Assembly (NCBI GenBank): GCA_963664035.2
Contig: OY760867.2
Coordinates: forward strand, 124,001 to 188,000
DNA: 64,000 nt
DNA from: G958296245 sp963664035
GTDB lineage: Bacteria; Chloroflexota; Dehalococcoidia; Lucifugimonadales; G958296245
Reading direction: 5' to 3'
The notes below the pieces were generated by a model, which worked only from the letters and a program-made list of their open reading frames with translations, searched no databases and was not told the origin of the DNA. This document shows, piece after piece, positions 1-8,106 of this stretch (position 1 is its first letter; each line of letters starts with the position of its first letter). The position numbers were made by a program, and so were the translations under genes.

Positions 1-1362
1 GACGGCAACCTTTGGGGCCTGGCACACAGACCGCTCCCTGACGAACTCGAAGAGCTTGACATGCCGGATGAGACGATTGATGAGCTGGGGCGGTGGTTCA
101 ACTCTGAGGTTTGGGCCACCCGCGATATGGAGAAAATCAGCCAATCGGTCCCCTCGTCCATAGCGTCCCTGCTCCTCAATTTGGTGAAGAGCTCGGACAC
201 AATCGGGGAAACGGTCTCGGAAGAAATCACGCGGTGCTTTGGAATCGAAAGTGCCAGGAAATTGGTGCGGAGCGGCAGCAGGGGAGGGATAAATATCGTC
301 GCCAGACGTCATCTTCCAGGGCAGAATGGGCGCGGCGACGCCGCATACGAGTACACGATGACATTTGGAGTCCCGAATCCGAGGTTCAGGTCTTCGATTC
401 CCGCCGATGCGCGGCTCTCATTCTTTTCCATGGATGATGAGCTCATGCCCCCAAGAGGAAGGCCAATACTGGAAGCCACCGGAGCCAAGCGGCTTCGGGA
501 CGCGAGAGAGACGATGGGCCACTTGGTAGATAGATTTGTCCCCCACACCGTCCACCCGCTGGACCGCGTGGCTCACTACCTTCCCGCGGACCGTACCGGC
601 GTGATGCATGCTCACCGAGTGATCGTGAGTACACTGATCAGGCAAGCGGCTAGAGCGGGTCTGCACCCGGAATCTCCGTTGCCTGATTTGCCGGGCGTAC
701 TTGCCGACTTCCTGGAGGTCCTAGTTGGGTTGGGGGGGTACGTGTACCGAGAAGAAGAGGAACTTGCGGGTCGGATCGAGACCGATATGCTCGGTGGCGC
801 AATCAGCGTTGAGAGTTCATTGACCGGCTATCCTGGCTTCTTCTACCGGCCTGCGGGTTGGAAAGATAATCTGCCCCTGGTAAACACCTCGTCGATGGTG
901 TCGGAGCTTGCGCCGGTAGTGCTCTACCTGCGCCACGTCGTTCGACCTGGGGAGGTGCTGATAATCGAGGAGCCGGAGTCCCACCTCCACCCGGCGATGC
1001 AGGTGGAGTTCGTCCGGCAGCTTGCGGCGGCGGTGCGCGCGGGCGTCCGCATCATCATAACGACGCACAGCGAGTGGGTTCTGGACGAGCTTGCCAACCT
1101 GATGCACCTGTCCGAGCTTCCGGAGACCCGTAGAGAGGGAATCGGAGGAGCGGATTTCGCCCTGGACCCCAGCAACGTGGGAATATGGCTGTTCGAGCCG
1201 AAGCAGAGGCCCAAAGGCTCGGTCGTGAAAGAGGTCCCGTTCGATGAAGAGTTCGGGGGCATAGACTCCGGCTTCGATGAGGTTGCCATAAATACGCACA
1301 ACGACTTCGCGGCGATTTCCAACCGCATATCGGAGGATAAGGCTGAGTACGGGTCTGGTTAG
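1..1362 (+). CDS. AAA/ABC-type ATPase, C-terminal part (5' end outside window)
   Basis: The reading frame is open from base 1 with no start needed at the first ATG (position 61), so this is the 3' part of a longer gene. The C-terminal third has a Walker B (VLIIEEPESHLHP) followed by a D-loop/H-switch region with TTHSEW, as in SMC/OLD/RecF-like ATPases of the AAA_15/AAA_21 group. No Walker A is visible, so it should lie upstream of the window. A small PD-(D/E)XK-like gene follows on the same strand, which suggests a two-gene ATPase/nuclease module. The exact family is not identified; the ATPase assignment is secure, a defence role is inference. Confidence 0.8.
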   Translation, partial: DGNLWGLAHRPLPDELEELDMPDETIDELGRWFNSEVWATRDMEKISQSVPSSIASLLLNLVKSSDTIGETVSEEITRCFGIESARKLVRSGSRGGINIVARRHLPGQNGRGDAAYEYTMTFGVPNPRFRSSIPADARLSFFSMDDELMPPRGRPILEATGAKRLRDARETMGHLVDRFVPHTVHPLDRVAHYLPADRTGVMHAHRVIVSTLIRQAARAGLHPESPLPDLPGVLADFLEVLVGLGGYVYREEEELAGRIETDMLGGAISVESSLTGYPGFFYRPAGWKDNLPLVNTSSMVSELAPVVLYLRHVVRPGEVLIIEEPESHLHPAMQVEFVRQLAAAVRAGVRIIITTHSEWVLDELANLMHLSELPETRREGIGGADFALDPSNVGIWLFEPKQRPKGSVVKEVPFDEEFGGIDSGFDEVAINTHNDFAAISNRISEDKAEYGSG

Positions 1363-1432
1363 AGCAGTACGAGAGCAGGTAAGCCGCGAGTGTCTCGTCA
1401 CAACGTACCGGAGGCAGGGTTGCAGGGTTGAC

Positions 1433-1825
1433 ATGACGGACGCGCCGCGACCGTTCGTCGTGATAGACATGGACTGCGACGATCTATCGGATGACGGAAG
1501 CGGTGCGGCGTGCGACTTTATTTTCGTGAGCGACCATGACTGCCTGGTCGTCCCCCTGGAATTGAAGCGGGGGAGCCTCAGCGCGAGTGAAGCGGTGAGG
1601 CAGATCAGGTCGGGCGCTCAGTTTGCCGACCGGATCATCCCGCAAGACGCGCGAGTGAGATTTGTCCCGATTGTCGTTGTCGGCGGTAGGGTCCGACCCG
1701 ATGAACGCCGTAACCTGCTGAAGCGTGATTACCAGGTGAGCTTCAGAGGTAAGCCAGTGGCCATTGAAGTGTTGAAGTGCGGGCGGCCGCTGGTCCAAGT
1801 GCTGAGGAACAGGGCCACCCTGTGA
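1433..1825 (+). CDS. Small protein with PD-(D/E)XK-like motif, partner of the ATPase
   Basis: This gene encodes 130 residues from the ATG. It shows an Asp at residue 28 (CDFIFV) followed by a strand carrying PLELKRG (E43, K45), then an alpha-helical QIRSGAQFAD stretch. That order resembles the D...ExK core of restriction-endonuclease-like folds. The frame stays open upstream into the ATPase gene and the codons there look protein-like; a CTG at 1343 lies five bases after GGAGGA (1332-1337). The real protein may therefore begin at 1343 and overlap the ATPase gene, being about 160 residues. I do not recognise a named family; nuclease function is inferred only from the motif. Confidence 0.6.
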   Translation: MTDAPRPFVVIDMDCDDLSDDGSGAACDFIFVSDHDCLVVPLELKRGSLSASEAVRQIRSGAQFADRIIPQDARVRFVPIVVVGGRVRPDERRNLLKRDYQVSFRGKPVAIEVLKCGRPLVQVLRNRATL

Positions 1826-1836
1826 AAGGACCTAAT

Positions 1837-2094
1837 ATGATTACCGGCGTGAAGGCCAAGTACACGAATGGGGCGCTCGTGCCGCTGGAGCCCCTCGACT
1901 TGGAGGAGGGCAGGGAGGTGGTGGTGTCGGTGGAGGAAGCGCGGTTGCCGGATGCGGAAGCCTCCTCGCTCCTGGAGATGATCGACGAGCTCCATAGGTC
2001 CGTTCCACAAGACGTTTGGGGCAGTGGGCCATCCGATGGAGCGAAGAACTATAAGCGCTACCTGTACGGCTGGCCCAGAGGCGATGCGCCATGA
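1837..2094 (+). CDS. DUF104/AF2212-type antitoxin
   Basis: An 85-residue protein starting MITGVKAKYTNGALVPLEPL, the typical beginning of DUF104 (AF2212/PG0164-like) antitoxins, where a short beta N-terminus binds DNA. The ATG at 1837 is preceded by AAAGGA (1825-1830), so a longer in-frame start at 1777 inside the previous gene is unlikely. Its stop overlaps the start of the PIN-domain gene by four bases (ATGA), the usual antitoxin-toxin coupling. The pair most likely autoregulates its own promoter, but no operator is visible. Confidence 0.75.
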   Translation: MITGVKAKYTNGALVPLEPLDLEEGREVVVSVEEARLPDAEASSLLEMIDELHRSVPQDVWGSGPSDGAKNYKRYLYGWPRGDAP

Positions 2095-2513
2095 ATGAGA
2101 TATTCGCGGATTCCGGATACTGGATAGCCGTGTTGGACCGCGATGATGAGCTACATGAGCGGGCCAGATCTGTCACGGGGCGATTGGCATCATGCCGTAC
2201 AGTCACAACCCAGATGGTCTTGGCCGAGTTTCTCAACTTCATGGGGCGCGCAGGCGAGCCCAAACGGAAGCTCGCCTCCCTGATGGTCGAAAGACTGGAA
2301 AGCAATCCCAATGTGGAAATCGTCCCGCAGACGGACGCGCAGTTCAGGGCTGCGGTGGAGCGGTACGTCGCGCGCAGCGACCAGAGGTGGAGCCTCACGG
2401 ACTGCGCGAGCTTCCTGGTCATGGAGGATCGGAACATAGGGGAGGCGCTTGCCTACGACCGAGACTTCGAACAGGCCGGGTTCGTCGCCCTGCTTCGAGA
2501 GGACGAGGGATGA
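2091..2513 (+). CDS. PIN-domain ribonuclease toxin (VapC-like)
   Basis: 140 residues. The N-terminus has FADSGYWIAVLD, with the first PIN aspartate, then a central acidic residue in the MVLAEFLNF helix, and a C-terminal SLTDCASFLVM and AYDRDFE giving the remaining metal-binding acids. These match VapC-type PIN ribonucleases that cleave RNA and are held inactive by the partner antitoxin. It overlaps the DUF104 gene by four bases. Full length and intact motifs suggest an active toxin. RNA target unknown. Confidence 0.8.
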   Translation: MNEIFADSGYWIAVLDRDDELHERARSVTGRLASCRTVTTQMVLAEFLNFMGRAGEPKRKLASLMVERLESNPNVEIVPQTDAQFRAAVERYVARSDQRWSLTDCASFLVMEDRNIGEALAYDRDFEQAGFVALLREDEG

Positions 2514-2579
2514 CTACGGCCTTCGTGTGCCGCCCCGGGAGCCGGAGGTGATACGCATCGTCTGCTCGGATGGGCTCGT

Positions 2580-3284
2580 GTGACGCGGAAGGGCGGCTGG
2601 GCTGCGTGGGAAGGTGAGGAGCCGCCGGAGGAGGCGTATGGCCGGGTTACCGACGCGGAGCGGTTCCGGCCGCTGCACTCGGCCGCGCTGGAGTTGATCG
2701 GCCGGCTGGAGGCGGACTTCGACGTCGAGCGCGTCGAGGGATACGGGCTGGACGAGGAGTTGGAGAGCCGCGTGGGGCTTGCGCGCGCGTCGGTGAGGCT
2801 CAGCCCGATGGACGTGGAGGCCGCGCCGATCACGGTGGCGTTCTCGGACTTCCCCGGGCTGTACGTCCGCTTCGGCCGGTGGCACGTCGAGCCATTTCCC
2901 AATTGCGGCTGCGACGCGTGCGGCGGGTCCGCAGAGGAGGAGATCGAGGATCTGGCGAAACTGGTCGACTGCGTGACCGGAGGCGGGTTTCGGGAGGCGG
3001 TGCGGAGCCCCCTGGCGCCGTCCGTTGGGAGGTTCATTGGGAGGCGTGGGCGCTACTCGCCGCTGCCACCTTCTCAGAGCGTGGCGCAACGCCTCTTGGC
3101 GCTTATCATTGGGCCGATCATTGGGATTGGCTGGCGGATGGGGAATGGCTGGGTGGAGAGAGAGTTCAGGTCGTCAGTCCGCATGCGCTCCGGCCGTTCT
3201 CGCGTCGACGGCGCCAGCGCGAGCCGGATGTCAGGCGGACGGCGCCGCCTGGAGCTGGACTGGAGGCCGTGGCCCCGGAGATAG
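2580..3284 (+). CDS. DUF6226-like protein
   Basis: A 234-residue protein from a GTG start; no strong ribosome site is visible. The middle has FPGLYVRFGRWHVEPFP and a CGCDAC cysteine pair, and the C-terminus ends in RRRLELDWRPWPRR, both features I associate with DUF6226 proteins of unknown function, which are common in actinobacteria and other high-GC taxa. A stretch around residues 155-200 is less typical, so a small insertion or a compensated frameshift there cannot be excluded. It stands alone after the PIN gene and has no predicted function. Confidence 0.6.
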   Translation: MTRKGGWAAWEGEEPPEEAYGRVTDAERFRPLHSAALELIGRLEADFDVERVEGYGLDEELESRVGLARASVRLSPMDVEAAPITVAFSDFPGLYVRFGRWHVEPFPNCGCDACGGSAEEEIEDLAKLVDCVTGGGFREAVRSPLAPSVGRFIGRRGRYSPLPPSQSVAQRLLALIIGPIIGIGWRMGNGWVEREFRSSVRMRSGRSRVDGASASRMSGGRRRLELDWRPWPRR

Positions 3285-3316
3285 AGGGGCAGGGGGACTG
3301 AACGAGCGTGGCGACT

Positions 3317-3342
3317 GCCCTTCGACAGGCTCAGGGCGAACG
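3317..3342. repeat. REP-like intergenic repeat, copy 1
   Basis: The element reads GCCCTTCGACAGGCTCAGGG and continues to GAACG. A near-identical copy lies at 10139-10165, a related inverted partial copy at about 21846-21868, and a variant inside the hairpin at 38038-38084. It sits downstream of the holB stop. Confidence 0.7.
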
Positions 3343-3372
3343 GCCTTGTAACCTCCCGGAGTCTGATACTGG

Positions 3373-4374
3373 CTACCGGGCCGACGGCATCCTGAGCATC
3401 ATCGACTCGAAGGCGAGCCGGGGGTTGACGTTGCGCTCTAGGAGGCGTCCGGTCTCCAACACGGCCTTGATCGCGCCCATGACGTCGGACTCGGACATGG
3501 CCCCGGTTATGGACGCCGTCGCGTCTCGCCTGTAGGTCGCGAGCTCGTCGAGGCCCTCCCGCGCCACCAGCGCGTCGCGCCACCAGGCCAGCCACAGCGC
3601 CAGCTCCTCCCTCCCGGTCTCCCTGTCCCTGGAGAAGGCCGACGCCATTCGGGCGGCGTACGCGAACCTGCCCTCGATGCCATTCCGCAGCGTCTCCTCT
3701 ATGGCCTGCAGCCGCTCGGCGGCCGCCTCGCGGAGCTCGGGGCTGGCGACCGCCTCTATGGCCCATCCGGGCCGGCCGGCGGAGAGGCGCGCTATCTCGT
3801 CGGCGTCGCTAGCGTCGACACCGTGGGCGTCGACCAGCCTGCGGGAGATATCGGACGCGGGAACAGGGCGCAGTTCCAGCACGCGGCAGCGCGAGACCAG
3901 GGTCGTGAGGAGGGCGTCGGCCTGGACCGCCAGCAGGATGATGAGCACCTGCGGCGGCGGCTCCTCCAGGGTCTTGAGCAGCGAGTTGGCCGCCTCGACG
4001 GTCATGCGCTCGGCGCCGTCGAAGACGAAGCAGCGGCTGGCGCCCTCGAAGGGCTTCAGCGCCGCCTCGCGCTGCACCTCGCGGACCTGGTCGATGCCGA
4101 TGGACGCCCTCGCCCTTGCGCCGCCGCCGCTACCCCCGACGCCGACGACGTGGACGTCGGCGTGGAGGCTGCGCTCGATTCGCCGGCACTGGTTGCAGTC
4201 GCCGCAGGGGCGCTCGTCGCCCAGGCAGTTGACCGCCCTGCACAGGTCGAGGGCGAGCGTCATCTTGCCGACCTGCCTCGGGCCCGATACCAGGTACGAG
4301 TGGGCGACGCGGCCCGATTGCAGGCTGCGCTTGAGGGTGTCTACGGCCCCGTCGTGTCCGAATGTGCGCCACAT
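3373..4374 (-). CDS. holB: DNA polymerase III subunit delta' (clamp-loader)
   Basis: 333 residues. HolB is the delta' subunit of the clamp loader that opens the beta sliding clamp during replication. The N-terminus has the modified P-loop region GPRQVGKMT (about residues 31-39), then a zinc-binding cysteine set (C50, C57, C60, C63), the sensor-like NSLLKTLEEPP motif and SRC. Length and domain order match the family. It is transcribed just after lysA with a 26-base gap, so the two are probably one transcript. An alternative reading as a tau/gamma-like subunit is less likely given the length and absence of a C-terminal extension. Confidence 0.9.
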   Translation of the reverse strand: MWRTFGHDGAVDTLKRSLQSGRVAHSYLVSGPRQVGKMTLALDLCRAVNCLGDERPCGDCNQCRRIERSLHADVHVVGVGGSGGGARARASIGIDQVREVQREAALKPFEGASRCFVFDGAERMTVEAANSLLKTLEEPPPQVLIILLAVQADALLTTLVSRCRVLELRPVPASDISRRLVDAHGVDASDADEIARLSAGRPGWAIEAVASPELREAAAERLQAIEETLRNGIEGRFAYAARMASAFSRDRETGREELALWLAWWRDALVAREGLDELATYRRDATASITGAMSESDVMGAIKAVLETGRLLERNVNPRLAFESMMLRMPSAR

Positions 4375-4400
4375 GACCGGCTCCGGCCCCTACGAGCGGG

Positions 4401-5717
4401 CTACTCCAGCACGTCGGCCATGATCAGGTCCCGGTAGGTCTCGCGGCGGCGTATCAGCCGGGCCTCGCCGTCCTTGACCATCACGACGGCGGGGCGCGGG
4501 TTCAGGTTGTAGTTGCTGGCCATCGAGGGCGCGTAGGCGCCGGACGCGGGGATGGCGACGAGGTCGCCGTGGGACAACCTCGGGAGTTCGACGTCCCTTA
4601 CGAGCACGTCGCCGGACTCGCAGTACTTTCCGGCCAGCGTCACGGTCTCCTCCGCCGGGTCCAGCATCCGGTTGGCCGCGACGGCCTCGTACTGCGAGTC
4701 GTATAGGGCGGGGCGGATGTTGTCGCCCATGCCGCCGTCCAGCGAGACGTACTTGCGCACGGCGGGGATGTCCTTGATGGCGCCCACCGTGTAGAGGGCG
4801 ACGCCGGCGCGGCCAACGATGGAGCGGCCCGGCTCGATGACGAGGGTCGGCTCCTCGATGCCGAGATCGGCGGCGCGCCGCTTCAGCGTGGACGTGATCA
4901 CGTCGGCGTATGCGCCGATGGTGGGCGGGAGGCGGTCGCGCATATAGCCTATGGCGAACCCCCCTCCGGGGCTCAGCTCCTTCAGCTCCAGCCCATGCGG
5001 CGCGAGGCTGTGCGCGAAGGTCAGCACGGCGTCCATGGCGATGGCGTACGGCTCCAGTTCGAATATGGGTGAGCCGAGGTGGAAGTGGAGGCCGACGACG
5101 TCCAGGTTCGGCGCGGCTATGGCGTCGAGCACCGCCCTCTCCGCCTCGCCGGTCTCGATGGCGAGGCCGAACTTGCTGTCCAGCGTCCCGGTCGTCGTGT
5201 GGGCGTGGGTGTGCGGGTCGACGCCCGGCGAGACGCGCAGCAGCACGCCCTGCGAGACGCCGCGAGCGCCCGCCAGCCGGTCGAGCAGCTCGATCTCGTA
5301 GGCGTTGTCGATGACGATCCTGCCGACGCCGTCGTCGAGGGCCATCTCCAGCTCGTCGGGCGTCTTGTTGTTGCCGTGAAAGTAGACGTCCTGTGCCGGG
5401 ATGCCGGCCGCCAGCACGACGGCAAGCTCGCCGCCCGAGACGACGTCGAAGCCGAGCCCCTCCTCGCGCATCAGCCTGGCGAGGGCGGGGTTGACGTACG
5501 CCTTCGACGCGTAGAGCGTCTTCGTGTCGGGGTAGCGTGCGGTGAACTCGCCGACGAACTCGCGGCACATAGTCCGCAGCGTCTCCTCGTCGAAGACGTA
5601 GAGCGGCGTGCCGAACTCGGAGACGAGGTCCGCCGCGTCGCAGCCGCCAAGGGCAAGCCGGCCATCGCCATTGACCTGGGCGGTCACGGGAAATACTTCT
5701 ATGCTTTCGAAGCTCAT
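4401..5717 (-). CDS. lysA: Diaminopimelate decarboxylase
   Basis: 438 residues. The enzyme converts meso-diaminopimelate to L-lysine, the last step of lysine synthesis, using PLP. The fold-III signature is complete: PLP lysine K72 in YASKAYVNP, the HFHLGS loop, ELSPGGGF, the EPGRSIVG phosphate-binding loop and the C-terminal CESGD with the catalytic cysteine at the dimer interface. It lies upstream of holB in the same direction. Other lysine genes (dapA, asd, dapB, lysC) occur elsewhere in the window, so lysA is not in a lys operon here. Confidence 0.95.
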   Translation of the reverse strand: MSFESIEVFPVTAQVNGDGRLALGGCDAADLVSEFGTPLYVFDEETLRTMCREFVGEFTARYPDTKTLYASKAYVNPALARLMREEGLGFDVVSGGELAVVLAAGIPAQDVYFHGNNKTPDELEMALDDGVGRIVIDNAYEIELLDRLAGARGVSQGVLLRVSPGVDPHTHAHTTTGTLDSKFGLAIETGEAERAVLDAIAAPNLDVVGLHFHLGSPIFELEPYAIAMDAVLTFAHSLAPHGLELKELSPGGGFAIGYMRDRLPPTIGAYADVITSTLKRRAADLGIEEPTLVIEPGRSIVGRAGVALYTVGAIKDIPAVRKYVSLDGGMGDNIRPALYDSQYEAVAANRMLDPAEETVTLAGKYCESGDVLVRDVELPRLSHGDLVAIPASGAYAPSMASNYNLNPRPAVVMVKDGEARLIRRRETYRDLIMADVLE

Positions 5718-5784
5718 GTCCTAACGCGCCTCCGTCTATACATTCCCGGTGTTGGTCGCCGCGGGGTGTGGAAGTGGGTTGAGG

Positions 5785-6354
5785 TTAACGTAATTTGGCA
5801 ATTCTTGCCCGACCGGATCCTAACAACTGAACGGTCTGTGCTTCGGTGTCAGCCTCCAGCACGAACGGAAGGGAAATGGCAAATGCCTTGCCTTCCTCCG
5901 CATCGACCTCAACAGGTGTTTCCTCTTCCCCCTTCACAATGTCCTCTGTTACGACTCCATACCTTGGATTCTGTCTCGCGAACTCAAGAATGGTATCCTC
6001 AATGAGGAAGCGGGCAGGCACCTCAATCTCTACCCCGGCCGTCGCCGTCACTCGATACCGATCAGGACTTTCCAACCGGGACGCCGAGTAGGTCCAGGTG
6101 AGTGTGGGGATGACCTGCTGCCCAAGCGTGTCCCCGGCCATGTCGGAGAAGAGAGACACTTCCCCAGAAGGAGCCACCTCCCAGGCGACCAGCATGATCG
6201 CTCTAGTGGCTACGCTCTCGAGCATATCTTCTGCCTCATCGTCAACCCATGCCTTAGTCACCTCAATTGCTGCCTTCTCTCCCGGATCCTCCCCACATCC
6301 CAGCGCGGTTGCTGTCACCAGGAACAGGACTGTCAGAATCGTGATTCTTGCCAT
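5785..6354 (-). CDS. Predicted lipoprotein of unknown function
   Basis: 189 residues. The N-terminus is a short positively charged start plus a hydrophobic stretch ending TATALGC, a plausible but imperfect lipobox with Cys20, so the protein is probably exported and lipid-anchored. The mature part is mixed alpha/beta with no motif I recognise. Its start overlaps the end of the MBL-hydrolase gene by 22 bases, which points to translational coupling and makes it the last gene of the aldolase-PhyH-MBL group. Confidence 0.6.
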   Translation of the reverse strand: MARITILTVLFLVTATALGCGEDPGEKAAIEVTKAWVDDEAEDMLESVATRAIMLVAWEVAPSGEVSLFSDMAGDTLGQQVIPTLTWTYSASRLESPDRYRVTATAGVEIEVPARFLIEDTILEFARQNPRYGVVTEDIVKGEEETPVEVDAEEGKAFAISLPFVLEADTEAQTVQLLGSGRARIAKLR

Positions 6355-7187
6355 AGCATCCTCTTATCGAATGCCGCATCTACAAGGTGGGCCTCCTCGC
6401 CTTGGAAGGTTATCCGTCCCTCGGATTCCAGCTTGACTAGGTGGGCCCTGATCTGCCTGCGGGCCACCTCGTGCAGGTTTGGGTCGATGTCGGCGTAGAG
6501 CGCGGCGAATAGCTGCTCGAAGGTGCGGTGGCCGTTCGACAGCAGCTTCACGATGTCGCGCTCCCTGGATAGCCGGCGGGCGATGGCCTCCCGTATCTTG
6601 GCCTGGGGCTCCTCGATGACAGGGCCGTGGCCGGGGCATATGAGCCGCATATCGAGGCCGAGCAGCATGCGGAGCGAGTCGATGTAGGCGGCGACCTCGC
6701 CCTGCTCAGGGTTTATCGTGGTCGTGCCGGTGCCCAGCACCGTGTCGCCTGTGAATAGCAGGCGCTCCTCCCGGTAGTAGACGCAGACGCTGCCCATCGT
6801 GTGCCCCGGCGTATGGACGAACTCCAGCGTAGCTCCGCCGAGGTCGATCACTTCGCGGTCCGCGACCGTCATGCTCACGACGGCGCCGGGGAACGCCTCC
6901 TCTATATGCGGCTTCTCCTCGGCGGCTGCGGCTATGGGGCCGCCCGTCGCCTCGGACAGCAGCCGGGCGCCGCCCGCGTGGTCGACGTGGCGGTGGGTCA
7001 CGACGATGGCCGCGACGGGCGGCCTGCCCGCGTCGTCCCAGTGGCCCACCAGGGCGTCTACGTCGGCCTGCACGTCGTACCCGGCGTCGATGAAGGCGGC
7101 GGCGCGCTCGCCCGTAACGAGGTAGACGACGTTGTCGCGCTCCCCGACCGGGATGCCGAGAACGCGGGGCGCTACCTGCGTACTCAT
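6333..7187 (-). CDS. MBL-fold metallo-hydrolase (LACTB2-like)
   Basis: 284 residues. The metal site is intact: THRHVDH (H65, H67, D69, H70), HTPGHTMGS, FTGD and CPGHGP. After the hydrolase domain there is a C-terminal winged-helix-like segment (about residues 205-280), the arrangement in LACTB2-type hydrolases, some of which act on RNA or thioesters. It is 15 bases downstream of the PhyH gene and overlaps the following lipoprotein gene. Substrate unknown. Confidence 0.85.
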   Translation of the reverse strand: MSTQVAPRVLGIPVGERDNVVYLVTGERAAAFIDAGYDVQADVDALVGHWDDAGRPPVAAIVVTHRHVDHAGGARLLSEATGGPIAAAAEEKPHIEEAFPGAVVSMTVADREVIDLGGATLEFVHTPGHTMGSVCVYYREERLLFTGDTVLGTGTTTINPEQGEVAAYIDSLRMLLGLDMRLICPGHGPVIEEPQAKIREAIARRLSRERDIVKLLSNGHRTFEQLFAALYADIDPNLHEVARRQIRAHLVKLESEGRITFQGEEAHLVDAAFDKRMLWQESRF

Positions 7188-7202
7188 CTCAGCCCGCGCC
7201 GC

Positions 7203-8006
7203 CTAGCGGAAGCCCCACTCTACTAGCTGGCGCACCATGCTCTGGCGGCGCGGGCCGCCGCCCTCGAGGAAGCCCTCCTGGAAGACGCGGTCGGTCGAGT
7301 AGTAGTCGTTCTTCTTCTGGAAGCTGAGGTGGTTCTCGTACATGGACCGGTGGAAGTCCTCGTACTCTTGGGTGGTCGGCTTGGCCGCGAAGTTCATGGT
7401 GAACATCCGCCTGTGGGCGCCGCCGCCGAAGGAGGAGTGGAACAGGTGCTGGCTGAAGAATACGAGGTCGCCCGGGTCCGACTCCAGGGCAAAGTAGGGC
7501 ACTCGCTCGCCCGTGACGCCGAAGGGGTAGGTGGGCGGGTCCTGCCTGTGCTTGTAGAGGGACATGCACGCGGCGGAGAGCGGGTCCTTGTGCGAGCCGG
7601 GGATGACCCTGAGGCAGCCGGCGTCCACCCTGACGGGGTCGAGGTACATGGCGACCTTGACCACCGGGTAGCCCATCACCCGGTTGCCCAGGTCCGCGTG
7701 CCACGAGGTGTCGCCCACGTACAGGTTGCCGTCGCCGGCTATCCATACGAAGTCCGGGCCCATCAGGTCCTCCACGACGCTGTACACGCGATCGTCCTCC
7801 AGCAGCGCGGACAGGCCGGGCCGCTGCTCGACCAGGCTCAGCATCATCTGGCGCTTCTCGCCGGGGAAGGGCTTGCCGTATCGGAACTCCGTCATCACGT
7901 CGTCGAACAGCCGGCTGATCTCCTCCGTCTCGGTGGGGGAGAACGCCTGCTTGAACACGAGGAACCCGAAGGTGTCGTAGTACCGTTTCTGCTCGTCGGT
8001 CAGCAT
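7203..8006 (-). CDS. Phytanoyl-CoA dioxygenase family protein
   Basis: 267 residues. Fe(II)/2-oxoglutarate oxygenase of the PhyH family: the HxD pair is SWHAD (H103, D105), with a distal histidine in the FFSQHLFH segment (about 187-190) and arginines at 199-200 suited to bind 2-oxoglutarate. Members hydroxylate diverse small molecules; the name does not fix the substrate. It lies between an HpcH/HpaI aldolase gene and an MBL-hydrolase gene in the same direction, which suggests a catabolic pathway for an oxidised carbon compound. Confidence 0.85.
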   Translation of the reverse strand: MLTDEQKRYYDTFGFLVFKQAFSPTETEEISRLFDDVMTEFRYGKPFPGEKRQMMLSLVEQRPGLSALLEDDRVYSVVEDLMGPDFVWIAGDGNLYVGDTSWHADLGNRVMGYPVVKVAMYLDPVRVDAGCLRVIPGSHKDPLSAACMSLYKHRQDPPTYPFGVTGERVPYFALESDPGDLVFFSQHLFHSSFGGGAHRRMFTMNFAAKPTTQEYEDFHRSMYENHLSFQKKNDYYSTDRVFQEGFLEGGGPRRQSMVRQLVEWGFR

Positions 8007-8037
8007 GTGCGTCTCCTCAGTGGCATACCGCCGGGGA

Positions 8038-8090
8038 CTGGATTCCCGCCCCGTATCGGAGTACGGGGTGACGTTCTTTCGCGGGAACGA
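8038..8090. repeat. Nested palindrome between aldolase and PhyH genes
   Basis: An inner hairpin CCCCGTA/TACGGGG (arms around 8050 and 8063) is nested in outer arms TTCCCGC/GCGGGAA. It sits in the 100-base gap between two co-oriented genes and would form a structured RNA in the shared transcript. Confidence 0.6.
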
Positions 8091-8106
8091 CGGATGTGGC
8101 CGGGCG

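Noticed and set aside
5718..5784. Lysine riboswitch upstream of lysA
   Set aside because: The gap is only 67 bases with no matching structure; the same holds for dapB and lysC.
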